A DNA stretch of 64,000 nt from Peribacillus frigoritolerans (GCF_030676415.1 NZ_JAUUTW010000027.1:1-64000), one strand, 5' to 3'. Counted from the stretch's first letter, positions 9,778 through 19,198 are shown. Notes: a model not told the origin generated them from the sequence alone. Made by a program: numbers and translations.

Positions 9778-10539
9778 ATGATTAATGAAAAAGTGGCTTT
9801 GATATTAGAAGATAAAATTAACGTTATTAAAAGTGATGAAACATCCATTTATTTAGTCGGACCCATTAAATTACCCGTTAACTTAGAGGGCGAAACAATT
9901 ATATTCCAATGGTATTGCTGGTTACGTTGTGAGAATATGGCAGGTCATTTTTGTGGTGACGGCACTTATAATATAGAAAAGATCATTGAAACTTTAGCCT
10001 CATCCAACTTAGCGGAAATGCAGCAATCAAGTGTGTTACTGTATGGAGATTTTCAAAGCTCCTCCGATGCCCTTATCCGGATGCATAGTATTTGTCATAC
10101 TGGGGATATATTTGGCAGCAAACGCTGTGATTGTGGCTTTCAATTAAAGCATGCTATGAAAATGATTGCGACTCAAGGATCCGGTGCTTTATTTTATTTA
10201 GCGAATCACGAAGGAAGAGGCATCGGATTATTTAGTAAAGCCATGGCTTATGTTCTGCAAGAAAAAGGATTGGATACGGTGGAAGCGAATTTAGAGCTTG
10301 GATTTGTGGATGATGCACGTAACTATGATGACGCCATTCGAGTGTTAAAAAACCTGCGCTCTAATCCAGTGACCCTTATCACCAACAATCCGAGAAAATT
10401 AGAAGCCCTTCAAAAGTCAGGTGCCAATGTTACAGGCAGAGTTCCGTTATGGGGAGATATTTCCGAGTTTAATGAAAAGTATTTAGAAACTAAAGTCGTA
10501 CGTTCCGGTCATTTAAAAGATAGTAAAAATGAAGACTGA
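9778..10539 (+). CDS. GTP cyclohydrolase II, stand-alone (RibA-like)
   Basis: A 253-residue protein with the GTP cyclohydrolase II core: RMHSICHTGDIFGSKRCDC carries the three zinc cysteines (Cys106, Cys117, Cys119) and HEGRGIG (144-150) is the catalytic/GTP loop. The enzyme opens GTP to the first pyrimidine of riboflavin synthesis. Normal Bacillus RibA is fused to DHBP synthase and sits in the rib operon. This copy lacks that domain and stands alone with an unusual 90-residue N-terminus. It may be a paralogue for a flavin, deazaflavin or toxoflavin-like product. GGAGG lies 7 bases before the ATG. No FMN riboswitch is seen upstream. Confidence 0.85.
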   Translation: MINEKVALILEDKINVIKSDETSIYLVGPIKLPVNLEGETIIFQWYCWLRCENMAGHFCGDGTYNIEKIIETLASSNLAEMQQSSVLLYGDFQSSSDALIRMHSICHTGDIFGSKRCDCGFQLKHAMKMIATQGSGALFYLANHEGRGIGLFSKAMAYVLQEKGLDTVEANLELGFVDDARNYDDAIRVLKNLRSNPVTLITNNPRKLEALQKSGANVTGRVPLWGDISEFNEKYLETKVVRSGHLKDSKNED

Positions 10540-10945
10540 TTTGTTTTATATGAAATGGTTTATAGCCTTGGATATGTTTATGCGAATGTTTCCTAAATTG
10601 TTGGAATAATTGGGGGAACTACAAGAATCGTTGAATGTAGTATCCTATATATGTCCTTTAATAAATCAATTATCATTGAGATCAGATGTGTTATAAAAAG
10701 ATTATTTGATAAAAAGTAAGAAAAGGTTTTGATTCGACCAAACTAGTTGTTGAAAAAGGAATTTATTCCATAAAGACATATCCAATACTGAGCTTCACAC
10801 AATGTCATTCAATTCAATCGCAGATTTTTGGATGCATAAAAAAAAGAGGGAATATCCCCCTCTTTTTATATCATCATATTATATGTTGTTATAAACCCTA
10901 TGTCCAAATAGCTACAAATTTGATGACCTTACCTTCCTTATTTGC
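10540..10945. other. intergenic, terminator only
   Basis: Apart from the hairpin at 10839 I see no gene, repeat or RNA here. Confidence 0.5.
10839..10870 (+). terminator. bidirectional hairpin terminator
   Basis: AAAAAGAGGG pairs with CCCTCTTTTT around a short loop, with A and T runs on both sides. It lies about 300 bases after the cyclohydrolase gene and 80 before the symporter relic. Confidence 0.7.
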
Positions 10946-11285
10946 TTATGCTGCTCGATTCGTTTTGCAAAACACTAGCATTCTTCCCGATGAATGATCA
11001 ATCAGCCTAACAATTAAGGGTGTAACCGCAACGACATAGCTATTATCTATTCCTAATGGATTACCGATAAGATACCAAACAGTTGTAACTACTGCAAAGA
11101 GCATTCCCAATACTGCTCCTCGGCCACTGCTAAAACGCGGGAAATAAATCATCCAAACAACAATGACGGCTAGAGTGGTTCTAAATGCCCTAGCAAAGGA
11201 GACCTTGCTTAGTATATCGGGAGCAGAGTTCGCAAATGGAATGGGAATCAGCCATATAACAATTGTGGCAGTCCTGGCAAATCGC
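10946..11285 (-). pseudogene. sodium:solute symporter family, C-terminal relic
   Basis: A continuous minus-strand frame of about 110 residues reads like the last two or three membrane segments of an SSS-family transporter: ATIVIWLIPIPFANSAPDIL, then FPRFSSGRGAVLGM, then WYLIGNPLGIDNSYVVAVTP. An in-frame stop lies directly upstream at the N-terminal side, and the rest of the roughly 500-residue transporter is absent. It is therefore a truncated remnant. The substrate cannot be inferred. Confidence 0.65.
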
Positions 11286-11386
11286 AGTGATTTCTATTCA
11301 TTATTTCTTTAATAAAAATTGGTTATAGAAGAGTGCTGGAGTTAAATCACCAAAAATCACTTATTGTTTTCCATCACCCTTCTCAG

Positions 11387-11614
11387 TTAATCTTGGATTT
11401 TTCCATTAATGACAACACACTTGCCATTTGTAGGTTGCTTTATCATCCTTCCATCCTTGATGTATACAGTGTAAGTATTATTGACTTTAGCATCTAATCT
11501 TGCTAGGTCTCCCATTCCTGCTATGATATTTTTAACCGCTTCCCGCTTCAGGTTATTCATAACTTGCTTTTTCCATTGTTCCCGTTTGTTTTTTTGTATA
11601 TTTTCATCAACCAT
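11387..11614 (-). CDS. small hypothetical protein
   Basis: A 75-residue basic protein starting MVDENIQKNKREQWKKQ, with an amphipathic N-terminal helix and a C-terminal beta-rich half (YTVYIKDGRMIKQPTNGK). I do not recognise it. The ATG at 11614 is preceded by AAGGATGGG at loose spacing; an upstream TTG at 11653 is an alternative. It stands alone. Confidence 0.45.
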   Translation of the reverse strand: MVDENIQKNKREQWKKQVMNNLKREAVKNIIAGMGDLARLDAKVNNTYTVYIKDGRMIKQPTNGKCVVINGKIQD

Positions 11615-11810
11615 CAGGATCCCATCCTTCTTGTTTGATTTATGTCTTTTCAATAATATTGTATTATTTTTTTATCATCTTGTTACCCGTATGCTTTTCT
11701 TTATTAAGTTCTTTTATTTATAACATCACAGGTTACCGTAAAATGAAAACACATACGAGTATAAGGGATATAAATAAAATGGCTCACGCTAGGATAACAA
11801 GAAAATACAT

Positions 11811-11843
11811 AAAAACAGGATGCAACGGAACGTTGCACCCTGC
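11811..11843 (-). terminator. hairpin, possible terminator
   Basis: CAGGATGCAACG pairs with CGTTGCACCCTG around GAA. On the minus strand it is followed by a short T run. No adjacent gene obviously uses it. Confidence 0.5.
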
Positions 11844-12543
11844 CTGAAAAAGGGGTTTGCTTCATTTCGAATCAGCATAAATTCTCTGCGATAAACACCT
11901 CATCTACATTAGAGTAAGAACTGGTATCTGACTAGAGTTTACCATCCAAAGCAACCATCCCCTATATCTTAAAAGTTTCATCAACTTTCAAAGCATAAAT
12001 GACAATTATTGAATGAGTTTTCTGCTTTTACGTGCAAGAGAACCATCTCCTTGCTCGAATCGATTTTTTAATGAAGCTACCTGTAGATAAGTTAAACGTC
12101 TTTAACTAACACCTCATTTACTATATGATGTGAATCATACGTAATCAGTAGCCCCTTCTTCTTTATTTATAATGACCATTAGCGGTAAAAAAATAACTGG
12201 TTGTTTATGGATATCGAGAATTGTTTAAAATCAATTTATAGCTATATAATGAAAAACTCTTTATAACGATTTTCAGTAAACAAAAAAGGCATTTAATGGT
12301 AATTTAAGTGAAAATCTTCGCAATCTCAATGACATAAAAATGTTTTGTTCCCTAACTATTCTTTTTAGCACATTAATTAGTGGTATTAAAGCTAAACTAA
12401 ACAGACAAACTCTACAACTAAGCTCAACTCTCGTCAGTTGAAATAGCGGGAAATGAGCAAAAATAAAAAGGCCGCAAGTCAGTTAGTTTTCACCGACTTT
12501 CTGGGACAGGCCCTTGCAGTCTTTACTTTATCATTAATATAGA

Positions 12544-12576
12544 AAGGACAAAGCGAATAACCTCGCTTTGTCCTTA
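12544..12576 (-). terminator. terminator after the 5'-nucleotidase-like gene
   Basis: GGACAAAGCGA pairs perfectly with TCGCTTTGTCC and sits 25 bases past the stop at 12601. The T tract is modest. Confidence 0.7.
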
Positions 12577-12600
12577 CCTCATAGCATTATGAAGATTTGA

Positions 12601-13614
12601 TTATTGCGCCTTCAACTCTGCACGATAATCGTCTATAATCGCTTGTATCTCCGGATTTGCCGGAACATTTGTGACGTCGTAGAGGAATCCATCGGATTCG
12701 GCCAACGTCATTTTGCCGTCAACGACTTCAAAAGCCAAATCCAGGCGGCCCAAATAATGTTCTTGTTCTCCGCCGGCTTGAGTAATTGGCACCATCACCT
12801 CTCCGTTGAATTCGTATTCGGGAGTTTTGATGACCTTGTGTGTATCTGCGCCGATTACCGCCGAAACTCCGGGAATCTGAGCCAGCTTATGGTCTTCAGG
12901 GTTTCCGGCATGCGAAAGGACAATGTTAATGTCCGACTTTTCACTCACTTCAGGAAGCAACGCATTCAACGCTTCAACCGGTTCGATGAAATCGAGATCT
13001 GCTACATCATCCCAACCGCGAATTTCCGGTTTCATCGAAGTAAGGCCGATCATGCCGACTTTAACGCCAGTGAAGGTAAAACTCTTCCAAGGCTTAACAT
13101 TCTGTATGTACTTTCCTGTTTCCCTGTCAATGACATTACCAGTAAGGATGGGGAAATTCACGTTGCGGTGGTAATCCTTTAACTGTTCATAACGGCTGTC
13201 GGGTGTGCCCTCCCCGGCAGGGTAAACGCGGAAGTCGTTATTTCCGAGAGCCATTGCATCATAGTCCAAAGCTTTCAAAAGAGATGTCTCCAACTCTCCT
13301 TGACCCGCCTGAAACTCGCCGCGCAGGAAGACATCCCCGCCATCGACGAGAAGCACATTCTCCTCTTCATTGCGCACATTTTCGATGATGGTTGCATACT
13401 TGGCAATGGAATTGTGATGAACGGTTCCATCATCCAGCGTAACGATGTCATCCAAATGGCCATGAAAGTCATTCGTCTGGAGAATGGTAAGTTCAAACTT
13501 CTCTCCCTCCTTGAGCTTTTCCTCCGCATCGGCCGTAACGGGCATAGCGACAATAGCGGCAGTCATTGCCAGCGAATAGCAGCCCGTCAAAAAAATCTTT
13601 CCCATTTTATTCAC
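12601..13614 (-). CDS. secreted metallophosphoesterase, 5'-nucleotidase N-domain-like
   Basis: A 337-residue protein with a Sec signal peptide ending near TADA (about residue 30). The UshA-type metallophosphoesterase core is present: TNDFHGH (Asp49, His51), DGGD (Asp94), GNND (125-127), LSHAG and GADTH. The canonical GNHE catalytic His is Asn here and the Glu is Asp, while the metal-binding Asn is kept. The C-terminal substrate-specificity domain of 5'-nucleotidases is absent, so it is either a one-domain enzyme or shortened. GTG at 13614 has GGAGG at ideal spacing. Its neighbours TatA and PhoX point to phosphate scavenging outside the cell. Confidence 0.82.
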   Translation of the reverse strand: MNKMGKIFLTGCYSLAMTAAIVAMPVTADAEEKLKEGEKFELTILQTNDFHGHLDDIVTLDDGTVHHNSIAKYATIIENVRNEEENVLLVDGGDVFLRGEFQAGQGELETSLLKALDYDAMALGNNDFRVYPAGEGTPDSRYEQLKDYHRNVNFPILTGNVIDRETGKYIQNVKPWKSFTFTGVKVGMIGLTSMKPEIRGWDDVADLDFIEPVEALNALLPEVSEKSDINIVLSHAGNPEDHKLAQIPGVSAVIGADTHKVIKTPEYEFNGEVMVPITQAGGEQEHYLGRLDLAFEVVDGKMTLAESDGFLYDVTNVPANPEIQAIIDDYRAELKAQ

Positions 13615-13661
13615 ACTATTTCCTCCAATCAATGACTCTATTAAATAGTAAAAAAAGTTAT

Positions 13662-13889
13662 TCAGTTTCCAGTCTTTTCGGATTTCTCAAGAGCTACTAG
13701 TTTATTTTTTTCTTCAGAGTCAGTTTTTTCTTCTTTGTCATGGCTGATCAAATCATTTGTTGCTTTTTTAAATTCTTTTAAAGTGTTTCCAAAGGCCCTT
13801 CCAATTTCCGGTAATTTGAAAGGGCCAAGAATGATTAACGCAATGACTAGAATCAGGATTAGGCCAGGGATGCCGATACTGGATAACAA
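13662..13889 (-). CDS. tatA: Sec-independent translocase subunit TatA
   Basis: A 75-residue protein with one N-terminal membrane helix ([18 protein letters not shown]), the Phe-Lys/Pro-Glu hinge, an amphipathic helix ([16 protein letters not shown]) and a charged tail, the classic TatA layout. It forms the pore for folded, twin-arginine proteins. The start is a TTG at 13889 with GAAGGTGAG before it. It lies 58 bases after the Tat-signal phosphatase gene, as tatAd follows phoD in B. subtilis, suggesting a dedicated pair. No tatC is present in the window. Confidence 0.92.
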   Translation of the reverse strand: MLSSIGIPGLILILVIALIILGPFKLPEIGRAFGNTLKEFKKATNDLISHDKEEKTDSEEKNKLVALEKSEKTGN

Positions 13890-13947
13890 GACGTCTCACC
13901 TTCTATACCATGATGGTTTGTTAGTACTCAAAAAATGCGATCTTTAC

Positions 13948-15390
13948 TTATAAAATCGGCATACCATGACGCTCTAAAGCTGCTGCTTCTAAAATAGACA
14001 TGCCTTGTTCTTCTGCGAATGCAGTAAGTTTATCCGAAACAACAGGGGCAAGACTTGCAGGCGGCAGAGCCTGGTTCATAGCTCGTCTACGGGTAGAGTT
14101 TCTGCGTGCAAATGGTCCCCAAATCGCAAAGGTGATACCTGGTGTTTGCATATTTACAAAGAAAGTATTTCCATCTGGAGAAAATGTAGGACCGGCAAAT
14201 TCAGAACCGTTCATCATATTTTCAGCGAACGTATATATTTTTCCTTCAGGAGTCAATCCGACAATACGGTCATTACCGCCACCGTCTTCCGCGATCCAAA
14301 GATCTCCCCAAGGAGTGATTGTAATGTTATCCGGGGCTTCCAAATCATTTTTATCCGTAGACTCATAGAATAGTTCTAAGCTATTTGTCGCAGGCGTGTA
14401 GCGATAAACGCGGCCAAGGCGTGCGGAACCTGCACTTGTATCATCAAACCATAAAGTACCTTCAGAAAAATAAGCACCTTCTAAGCGGCTAAACTGAATA
14501 CAGCCTTTATCCTTAGCATCTTCCTGTGCGATTTCAGGATTTAATTTTTTCCAGACAATCCCGAATTTTTGTCTAGTACTAAATTGACTTGCAGCTGCAG
14601 CTGGTAATTCATCAATCGCCGCTGCTTCAAGGATACCGCCCTTTTGCAGAGAACCCAGCTTTTGACTTCGGTCATGCGGTGTAAAACGGTACAAGAAGCT
14701 TGGACTTGCGTCTTCCGTTAAATACCAAATTCCTGTTGAAGGGTCAACATGCCCAGCTTCATGGGAGAAATACCCCATATCACGGATCGGTGTTCTTGAC
14801 ATTTCATTTTCAGGATCAAGCGGATTCACTTCAAATACAAAGCCATGTCCCATATCACGAGTTTCTTCCATTGTTAACCAAGTGCCCCAAGTCGTAGCTC
14901 CACCCGCACAGTTTCGGATTGTACCTGAACTTGATACATACTGATCAATGACTTTGTTATTTTGTCCAACGATTATTGTGGTTGTGCCGCCGGCAGCACC
15001 AGCGCTCCAAGGTTTTTTTCCATTTACAGGGTAATCTGAATTTGTCCCATTTTCATGGTTTCTTACAAGAATGGTTGTACCCTTCTCCCCTTTATAGGCA
15101 GCCATTCCATCGTGAGCTGAAGGGACAAGGTCACCATTAGGCATGATATCACCAGTTCGTGAAAGCATTTTGTAATGAAATCCCCTTGGCAGATCAAGAA
15201 CTCCATTTAGATCCTTTACTAATGGGCCATATCCACCAAATCCGCTTGTTGGGTTGCTGGATTCCGCTGCAAATCCTTTTGTAGCTCCCGCAAGAGAAAA
15301 TACCCCAGTTGAACCAAGTGTTAATGCTAAAGTACTCATTCCGCCAACTTTTAAGAAATTACGTCTGTTTAAACCGCTATTGCTATTCAT
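13948..15390 (-). CDS. PhoX-family (DUF839) alkaline phosphatase with Tat signal
   Basis: A 480-residue protein with a twin-arginine signal NRRNFLKVGG (Arg9, Arg10) and Ala-rich region, then a beta-propeller rich in NHENG, GGATTWGTW, EDGGGNDRI and SPDGNTFF, features of PhoX phosphatases. These use iron and calcium and act on phosphate monoesters outside the cell. I chose the ATG at 15390, the third of several starts, because GGAGG is 8 bases upstream and the signal peptide starts there. tatA follows directly. A TTAACA-rich region near 15458 may be a PhoP site. Confidence 0.9.
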   Translation of the reverse strand: MNSNSGLNRRNFLKVGGMSTLALTLGSTGVFSLAGATKGFAAESSNPTSGFGGYGPLVKDLNGVLDLPRGFHYKMLSRTGDIMPNGDLVPSAHDGMAAYKGEKGTTILVRNHENGTNSDYPVNGKKPWSAGAAGGTTTIIVGQNNKVIDQYVSSSGTIRNCAGGATTWGTWLTMEETRDMGHGFVFEVNPLDPENEMSRTPIRDMGYFSHEAGHVDPSTGIWYLTEDASPSFLYRFTPHDRSQKLGSLQKGGILEAAAIDELPAAAASQFSTRQKFGIVWKKLNPEIAQEDAKDKGCIQFSRLEGAYFSEGTLWFDDTSAGSARLGRVYRYTPATNSLELFYESTDKNDLEAPDNITITPWGDLWIAEDGGGNDRIVGLTPEGKIYTFAENMMNGSEFAGPTFSPDGNTFFVNMQTPGITFAIWGPFARRNSTRRRAMNQALPPASLAPVVSDKLTAFAEEQGMSILEAAALERHGMPIL

Positions 15391-15457
15391 CAACATTACC
15401 TCCAAAAAATCTTTTTGAGGGATGCTATATTCCTTATAGCAAACTCTATCCTTAAAA

Positions 15458-15486
15458 TTAACAGACCTTTTTAAATGCTCTGTTAA
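15458..15486 (-). promoter_or_regulatory. possible PhoP box upstream of phoX
   Basis: TTAACA-like hexamers occur at both ends of this stretch with a TTTAAA-like middle, 70-95 bases before the phoX start. PhoP sites are direct repeats of TTAACA-like units, but this stretch is also palindromic, so the call is tentative. Confidence 0.4.
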
Positions 15487-15492
15487 TCCCAT

Positions 15493-15999
15493 GTGATTTT
15501 ATTCCTTCGCATGAAAAATAAACCAAAAGTCACGGTTTATCGAAAAAAAGTGGAGGTTATAACCATATTTACAACATGAAAAAGGTGGAAATTGATGGTT
15601 TAAGTCCTAATTGGAGGAAAAACTAAGGATTTTGTCATAAAAAGACCGATGCAGAATATTAAATCTTATTAATCGTTTGTAAATATAAGAGATACACTAT
15701 GACAAACTAGTTAACCCGATTAATTCTACCCAAATCTAATAAAATTTTTGAAAGGGGTATCGGTTAAAGACATGCTATATAATTGATCTAGAAATATTCT
15801 AGTTGTAAACCTACTCCCACTTACTCACATGTTTTGAATTACTGCCATTTTTCAGAGTGTTACATACTAATAATTTAAAAAGACCTTCATTCTCAAGCAT
15901 ATGCTTATATTTACATGCATGATATCTTTTTAATTCGTATAATAGAACAAAGGGAAATTAAGATGAGTCTAATTTACAAGAAGAGGAGCAATTTGTTCT
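15493..15999. other. intergenic region before yyaC
   Basis: About 500 AT-rich bases with no gene, repeat or RNA I can support. It presumably holds the sporulation promoter of yyaC, which I cannot place. Confidence 0.4.
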
Positions 16000-16533
16000 G
16001 TGGAACCAAAAGGCGAAGAAATAAACTGCTTAGCATTAAAAGTCAAAGAGATTATTCAATCTTCAGGATGTCAAAATGAAGATGTAATCTTTCTGTGCAT
16101 TGGTTCAGATCGATCGGTTGGGGATTCATTGGGCCCTTTAGTCGGGACGATGCTAAAAGAACACACGGTGCCTTATCGTGTTTACGGTACCTTGGAAAAT
16201 CCCGTTCATGCATTTAATTTAAAAGAGACGTTGAAAGAAATTAAAAAACAATTCAAAAGGCCTCTTATTTTTAGTGTGGATGCTTGTTTAGGGGATCAAA
16301 ACCAGGTCGGTTATGTTTTCTTGAAGGATGGACCTCTTGTCCCAGGGAAAGCTTTAAAAAAAGTATTGCCGGAAGTGGGAGATTATCATATTACAGGAAT
16401 GGTCAATTATATAGATCCGCTGCCAACCATGCAATTTTTAAATGATACTCGTCTATACACGGTTATGAACCTTGCGAAAACAATCGTAAAAATCATTACT
16501 CAAGCTACCGGCGAGACTTCTAGAATTAAATAA
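16000..16533 (+). CDS. yyaC: spore protease YyaC
   Basis: A 177-residue protein matching B. subtilis YyaC, a sporulation protein related to germination/hydrogenase-maturation proteases. Family landmarks are FLCIGSDRSVGDSLGPLVG, YGTLENPVHAFNL, VDACLGDQ and YHITGMVN. The start is a GTG at 16000 with AGAGGAG 11 bases upstream; no in-frame ATG lies closer. It stands alone and ends in a strong terminator. It is evidence that the organism sporulates. Confidence 0.9.
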   Translation: MEPKGEEINCLALKVKEIIQSSGCQNEDVIFLCIGSDRSVGDSLGPLVGTMLKEHTVPYRVYGTLENPVHAFNLKETLKEIKKQFKRPLIFSVDACLGDQNQVGYVFLKDGPLVPGKALKKVLPEVGDYHITGMVNYIDPLPTMQFLNDTRLYTVMNLAKTIVKIITQATGETSRIK

Positions 16534-16539
16534 AAGAAT

Positions 16540-16592
16540 GGGCTGTGTCAAAACCACTAATAATAATTGGTTTTGGCACAGCCCTAATTTTT
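16540..16592 (+). terminator. strong terminator between yyaC and citM-like gene
   Basis: GGGCTGTGTCAAAACCA pairs with TGGTTTTGGCACAGCCC and is followed by TAATTTTTT. It can serve both convergent genes. Confidence 0.9.
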
Positions 16593-16624
16593 TAAGTTCG
16601 AGAATTTAATTGATAACGTTATAC

Positions 16625-17911
16625 TTAAATAATAGCCCCTGTCAAGATAGCAACAATGATAAGGACTAATGAACAAATTAGAGCCCATTTAAATGCATAC
16701 CGCTGTAGTTCCCCGATATCTGTCTTTACCATCCCTACCAGTAAAAGAGTCGAGGCCACGAGTGGACTTAAGAAATGTACAGGCTGCCCCAGTACGGAAG
16801 CTCTGGCAATTTCTAAAGGACTCACACCATAAGCTTCTCCTGCTTCGGCAAGAATGGGTAAAACACCAAAGTAGTAAGCATCATTTGATAAAACGAACGT
16901 AAATGGCATACTTGTGAACGCAACGACCATCGGTAAAAAAGAGCCTAAAGAATCCGGAATGATGGCCACTAATGAATTTGCAATGGCGTCTACCATTTTC
17001 GTTCCGGAAAAGATCCCTGTGAAAATACCAGCCGCAAATACTAATGTGACAACGGTTATAGCGTTTCCTGCATGTGACCCGATTCGCTCTTTTTGCTGTT
17101 CTAAATTAGGGTAATTAATGACCGAAGCAAGCACAAACCCGATTAGAAACAACACCGGTACAGGTACTAAGCCCATTACAAGTACGACCATGACTGTGAG
17201 CGTCAACAAAAGATTGACCCATATTAATTTAGGGCGCTTTAAATCGTCTTGTATGGCGGAAGCTACAGCTGCTTCAGCAAGAGCCCCATTCATTTCATGT
17301 GCAGCTTTGATATAAACAACGCCAAGCCTTTTGCGCTCTTTTTTCCCAAGTACATAAGCGGTAAAAAGAATAGCTGCTATTCCTGCGAATAGTGTTGGGA
17401 TAATCGGGACAAAGAATTCATTTGCATCCAAACCTAAAGATGCTATTGCTCTTGTTGCAGGTCCTCCCCAAGGAGTCATACCACTCATAATACTGACAGC
17501 CAGCATTGAAATGGTGGCAAGTATAAGTGGATTCATACCAAGACGTAAGTAAAGCGGCAGCATAGCGGAAATCGTAATCATATGAGTAGTGGTACCATCA
17601 CCATCTAAGGCAACGGTCATTGCGATCACTGCTGTTCCTATCGCTATTTTAACCGGATCCCCTTTTACGATTTTTAACATAGTTTTAATAAGTGGATCAA
17701 ATAATCCTGCGTCAATCAAAACTCCAAAAAACAAAATAGCGAACAATAGCAAAGCGGCTGAAGGTGCGACAACCTTTATTCCATCGAGCATCATATCTCC
17801 GAGCTCTGGACCAAATCCGCCAATTAATGCAAAGATAATTGGAATGACTACAAGAGAATTAACAGGTGATAACCGTTTAGACATGATTAAATAAGTAAAG
17901 ACAACGACCAT
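16625..17911 (-). CDS. CitMHS family tricarboxylate transporter (copy 1)
   Basis: A 428-residue polytopic transporter of the CitMHS family (B. subtilis CitM/CitH, metal-citrate:proton symport). Landmarks are [27 protein letters not shown] and [11 protein letters not shown]. It is about 70% identical by eye to the transporter at 25365. The paralogue has nine more N-terminal residues. The matching codons exist here, but the aligned start codon is ATT (17933-17935) behind GGGAGGGG, whereas the ATG at 17911 has no ribosome site. I list the ATG conservatively. A perfect cre site and the shared 22-bp motif lie upstream. It is the outer gene of the tricarboxylate locus. Confidence 0.92.
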   Translation of the reverse strand: MVVVFTYLIMSKRLSPVNSLVVIPIIFALIGGFGPELGDMMLDGIKVVAPSAALLLFAILFFGVLIDAGLFDPLIKTMLKIVKGDPVKIAIGTAVIAMTVALDGDGTTTHMITISAMLPLYLRLGMNPLILATISMLAVSIMSGMTPWGGPATRAIASLGLDANEFFVPIIPTLFAGIAAILFTAYVLGKKERKRLGVVYIKAAHEMNGALAEAAVASAIQDDLKRPKLIWVNLLLTLTVMVVLVMGLVPVPVLFLIGFVLASVINYPNLEQQKERIGSHAGNAITVVTLVFAAGIFTGIFSGTKMVDAIANSLVAIIPDSLGSFLPMVVAFTSMPFTFVLSNDAYYFGVLPILAEAGEAYGVSPLEIARASVLGQPVHFLSPLVASTLLLVGMVKTDIGELQRYAFKWALICSLVLIIVAILTGAII

Positions 17912-17953
17912 TGAAATTCCAAGTAACGTAAGAATATGAATCCCCTCCCATTA

Positions 17954-17969
17954 AAGAAACCGCTTACAA
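17954..17969 (-). promoter_or_regulatory. CcpA cre site upstream of CitMHS copy 1
   Basis: On the minus strand TTGTAAGCGGTTTCTT fits the cre consensus at every fixed position. It lies 20-35 bases before the putative ATT start, a place where CcpA would block transcription. Confidence 0.75.
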
Positions 17970-18066
17970 ATTGGATAAAGAGTGTGAATAGTTAAAAAAT
18001 ATTATATTTTATTTTCTGTTTCCCTGTTGCTTTGTTTTCTATTTTTAGAATAGTTCATATCATTAA

Positions 18067-18088
18067 ATAAGTGAAATACATATTTTTT
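18067..18088 (-). promoter_or_regulatory. shared 22-bp tricarboxylate-locus motif, site a
   Basis: Plus strand ATAAGTGAAATACATATTT plus TTT. It differs from site b by one base and contains the inverted repeat AAATA-CA-TATTT. It lies about 130-155 bases upstream of CitMHS copy 1. A LysR binding site is the likely reading. Confidence 0.65.
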
Positions 18089-18142
18089 GTACTTTTTAGA
18101 AAAAAAAACTTATAATCCATTTTATATTAAATTAAGAAATCA

Positions 18143-18184
18143 AAAAAGCACAATGAAATTGTCAATAATTTCATTGTGCTTTTT
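18143..18184 (-). terminator. terminator after lysR copy 1
   Basis: AAAAGCACAATGAAATT pairs with AATTTCATTGTGCTTTT just past the stop at 18187. Confidence 0.8.
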
Positions 18185-18186
18185 CG

Positions 18187-19050
18187 TTAAAGATTGGAAT
18201 TTTTATTCAAGAAATCAATAAAGTTTTTCACAGTAGAGAGTTTTAATGAATCCTGGTTATACATTAACCATGTATTTCTTAACACCGGTTTCCCATTTTT
18301 GTAGGATAACCCGTATGTATGCAAGTTATCTGAAGGCTGCAGGCATATTTCCGGCAGAATAGAAACACCAAGATCATTTTTGACCATCTCTTTGCACGTC
18401 TCCTGCCTATCTGTTTCCATAGTTACAAATGGTGGCTCCGGGAATCTATCATGCCACCAGCCATTTATTAAGTTTTTTAAAGAACTGTCGGTTTTATAAT
18501 TTATGAATGGAAGTTCCGGTAAATTATCCAAGTCTACCTCTTTCTTAGAAATTAAACAAAGTCTTTCTTTATGCAGTAGCGATTTGATTCCATACCATTC
18601 ATAGTTTCCACGCAGAATGCCTAATTGAACACTAGAGGAATCCAGAAGATGCATGATTTCTGTACTCCAGCCTGTATTCACATTAAATTGTACATAAGGG
18701 TATTGTGTTGAAAACTTTTTCAATATTTCTGGTAGTTTATATTGGGCAAAGTTGCTGGAAACGCCGAGCCTTAACGTTCCTCTTACCTCATTTTTCATAT
18801 TCAGCATATAATCTTTCGTTTTTTGCAACTTTTTCACCATTTCTTCCGCATAGCCCGCTAAATGTATCCCTTCTGAAGTGAACTCAATGCCTCCTTTTAT
18901 TTTGAAAAATAAGTTCGTGCTAAATTCTTTTTCTAAATTTTTAAGCCGATACGTTAACGCCGGCTGCGATATATATAAACGCTCTGCGGCACGGCTAATG
19001 TTTTTTTCTTCATATAGTACCCTTATCGCAATCCAATCTTTTTCGTCCAT
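18187..19050 (-). CDS. LysR family regulator of the tricarboxylate locus (copy 1)
   Basis: A 287-residue LysR protein. The N-terminal winged helix-turn-helix (about 1-60) has ISRAAERLYISQPALTYRLKNLEKEF, and the C-terminal two-lobed effector domain starts near residue 90 (GTLRLGVSSNFAQYKLPE). It is a close paralogue of the regulator at 22932 (same start MDEKDW). The ATG follows GGGAGATGG. It is divergent from the prpF-like gene with site b of the shared motif between them, the normal LysR arrangement. The effector is probably a tricarboxylate such as citrate or aconitate (inference from neighbours). Confidence 0.9.
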   Translation of the reverse strand: MDEKDWIAIRVLYEEKNISRAAERLYISQPALTYRLKNLEKEFSTNLFFKIKGGIEFTSEGIHLAGYAEEMVKKLQKTKDYMLNMKNEVRGTLRLGVSSNFAQYKLPEILKKFSTQYPYVQFNVNTGWSTEIMHLLDSSSVQLGILRGNYEWYGIKSLLHKERLCLISKKEVDLDNLPELPFINYKTDSSLKNLINGWWHDRFPEPPFVTMETDRQETCKEMVKNDLGVSILPEICLQPSDNLHTYGLSYKNGKPVLRNTWLMYNQDSLKLSTVKNFIDFLNKNSNL

Positions 19051-19100
19051 TTAACCATCTCCCACTTTTTAGATTATAAGTTTTTTTATCATTTTCATTA

Positions 19101-19122
19101 AAAAAATATGTATTTTACTTAT
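19101..19122 (+). promoter_or_regulatory. shared 22-bp motif, site b (lysR/prpF intergenic)
   Basis: AAAAAATATGTATTTTACT followed by TAT; its complement is ATAAGTAAAATACATATTT plus TTT. It is centred between the divergent lysR and prpF-like genes, about 50 bases from the lysR start and 77 from the prpF start. Confidence 0.7.
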
Positions 19123-19198
19123 AAATAAACTTATCATACTATATTTTCAAAGGAACCGGTAGTGCTATAAATATTGGTTGAGAAAAGGTGGTTATACA

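Larger units (their letters stand above)
11615..12600. other. gene-free AT-rich stretch with hairpins
   Basis: Nearly 1 kb with no supported gene. It holds two hairpins listed separately and a GC-richer imperfect hairpin near 12468-12513 (GCAAG ... CTTGC). I see nothing else. Confidence 0.5.

Noticed and set aside
13203-13635. Frames antisense or out of phase with the phosphoesterase gene
   Set aside because: Shadows of the GC-richer coding sequence of 12601-13614, without start signals.
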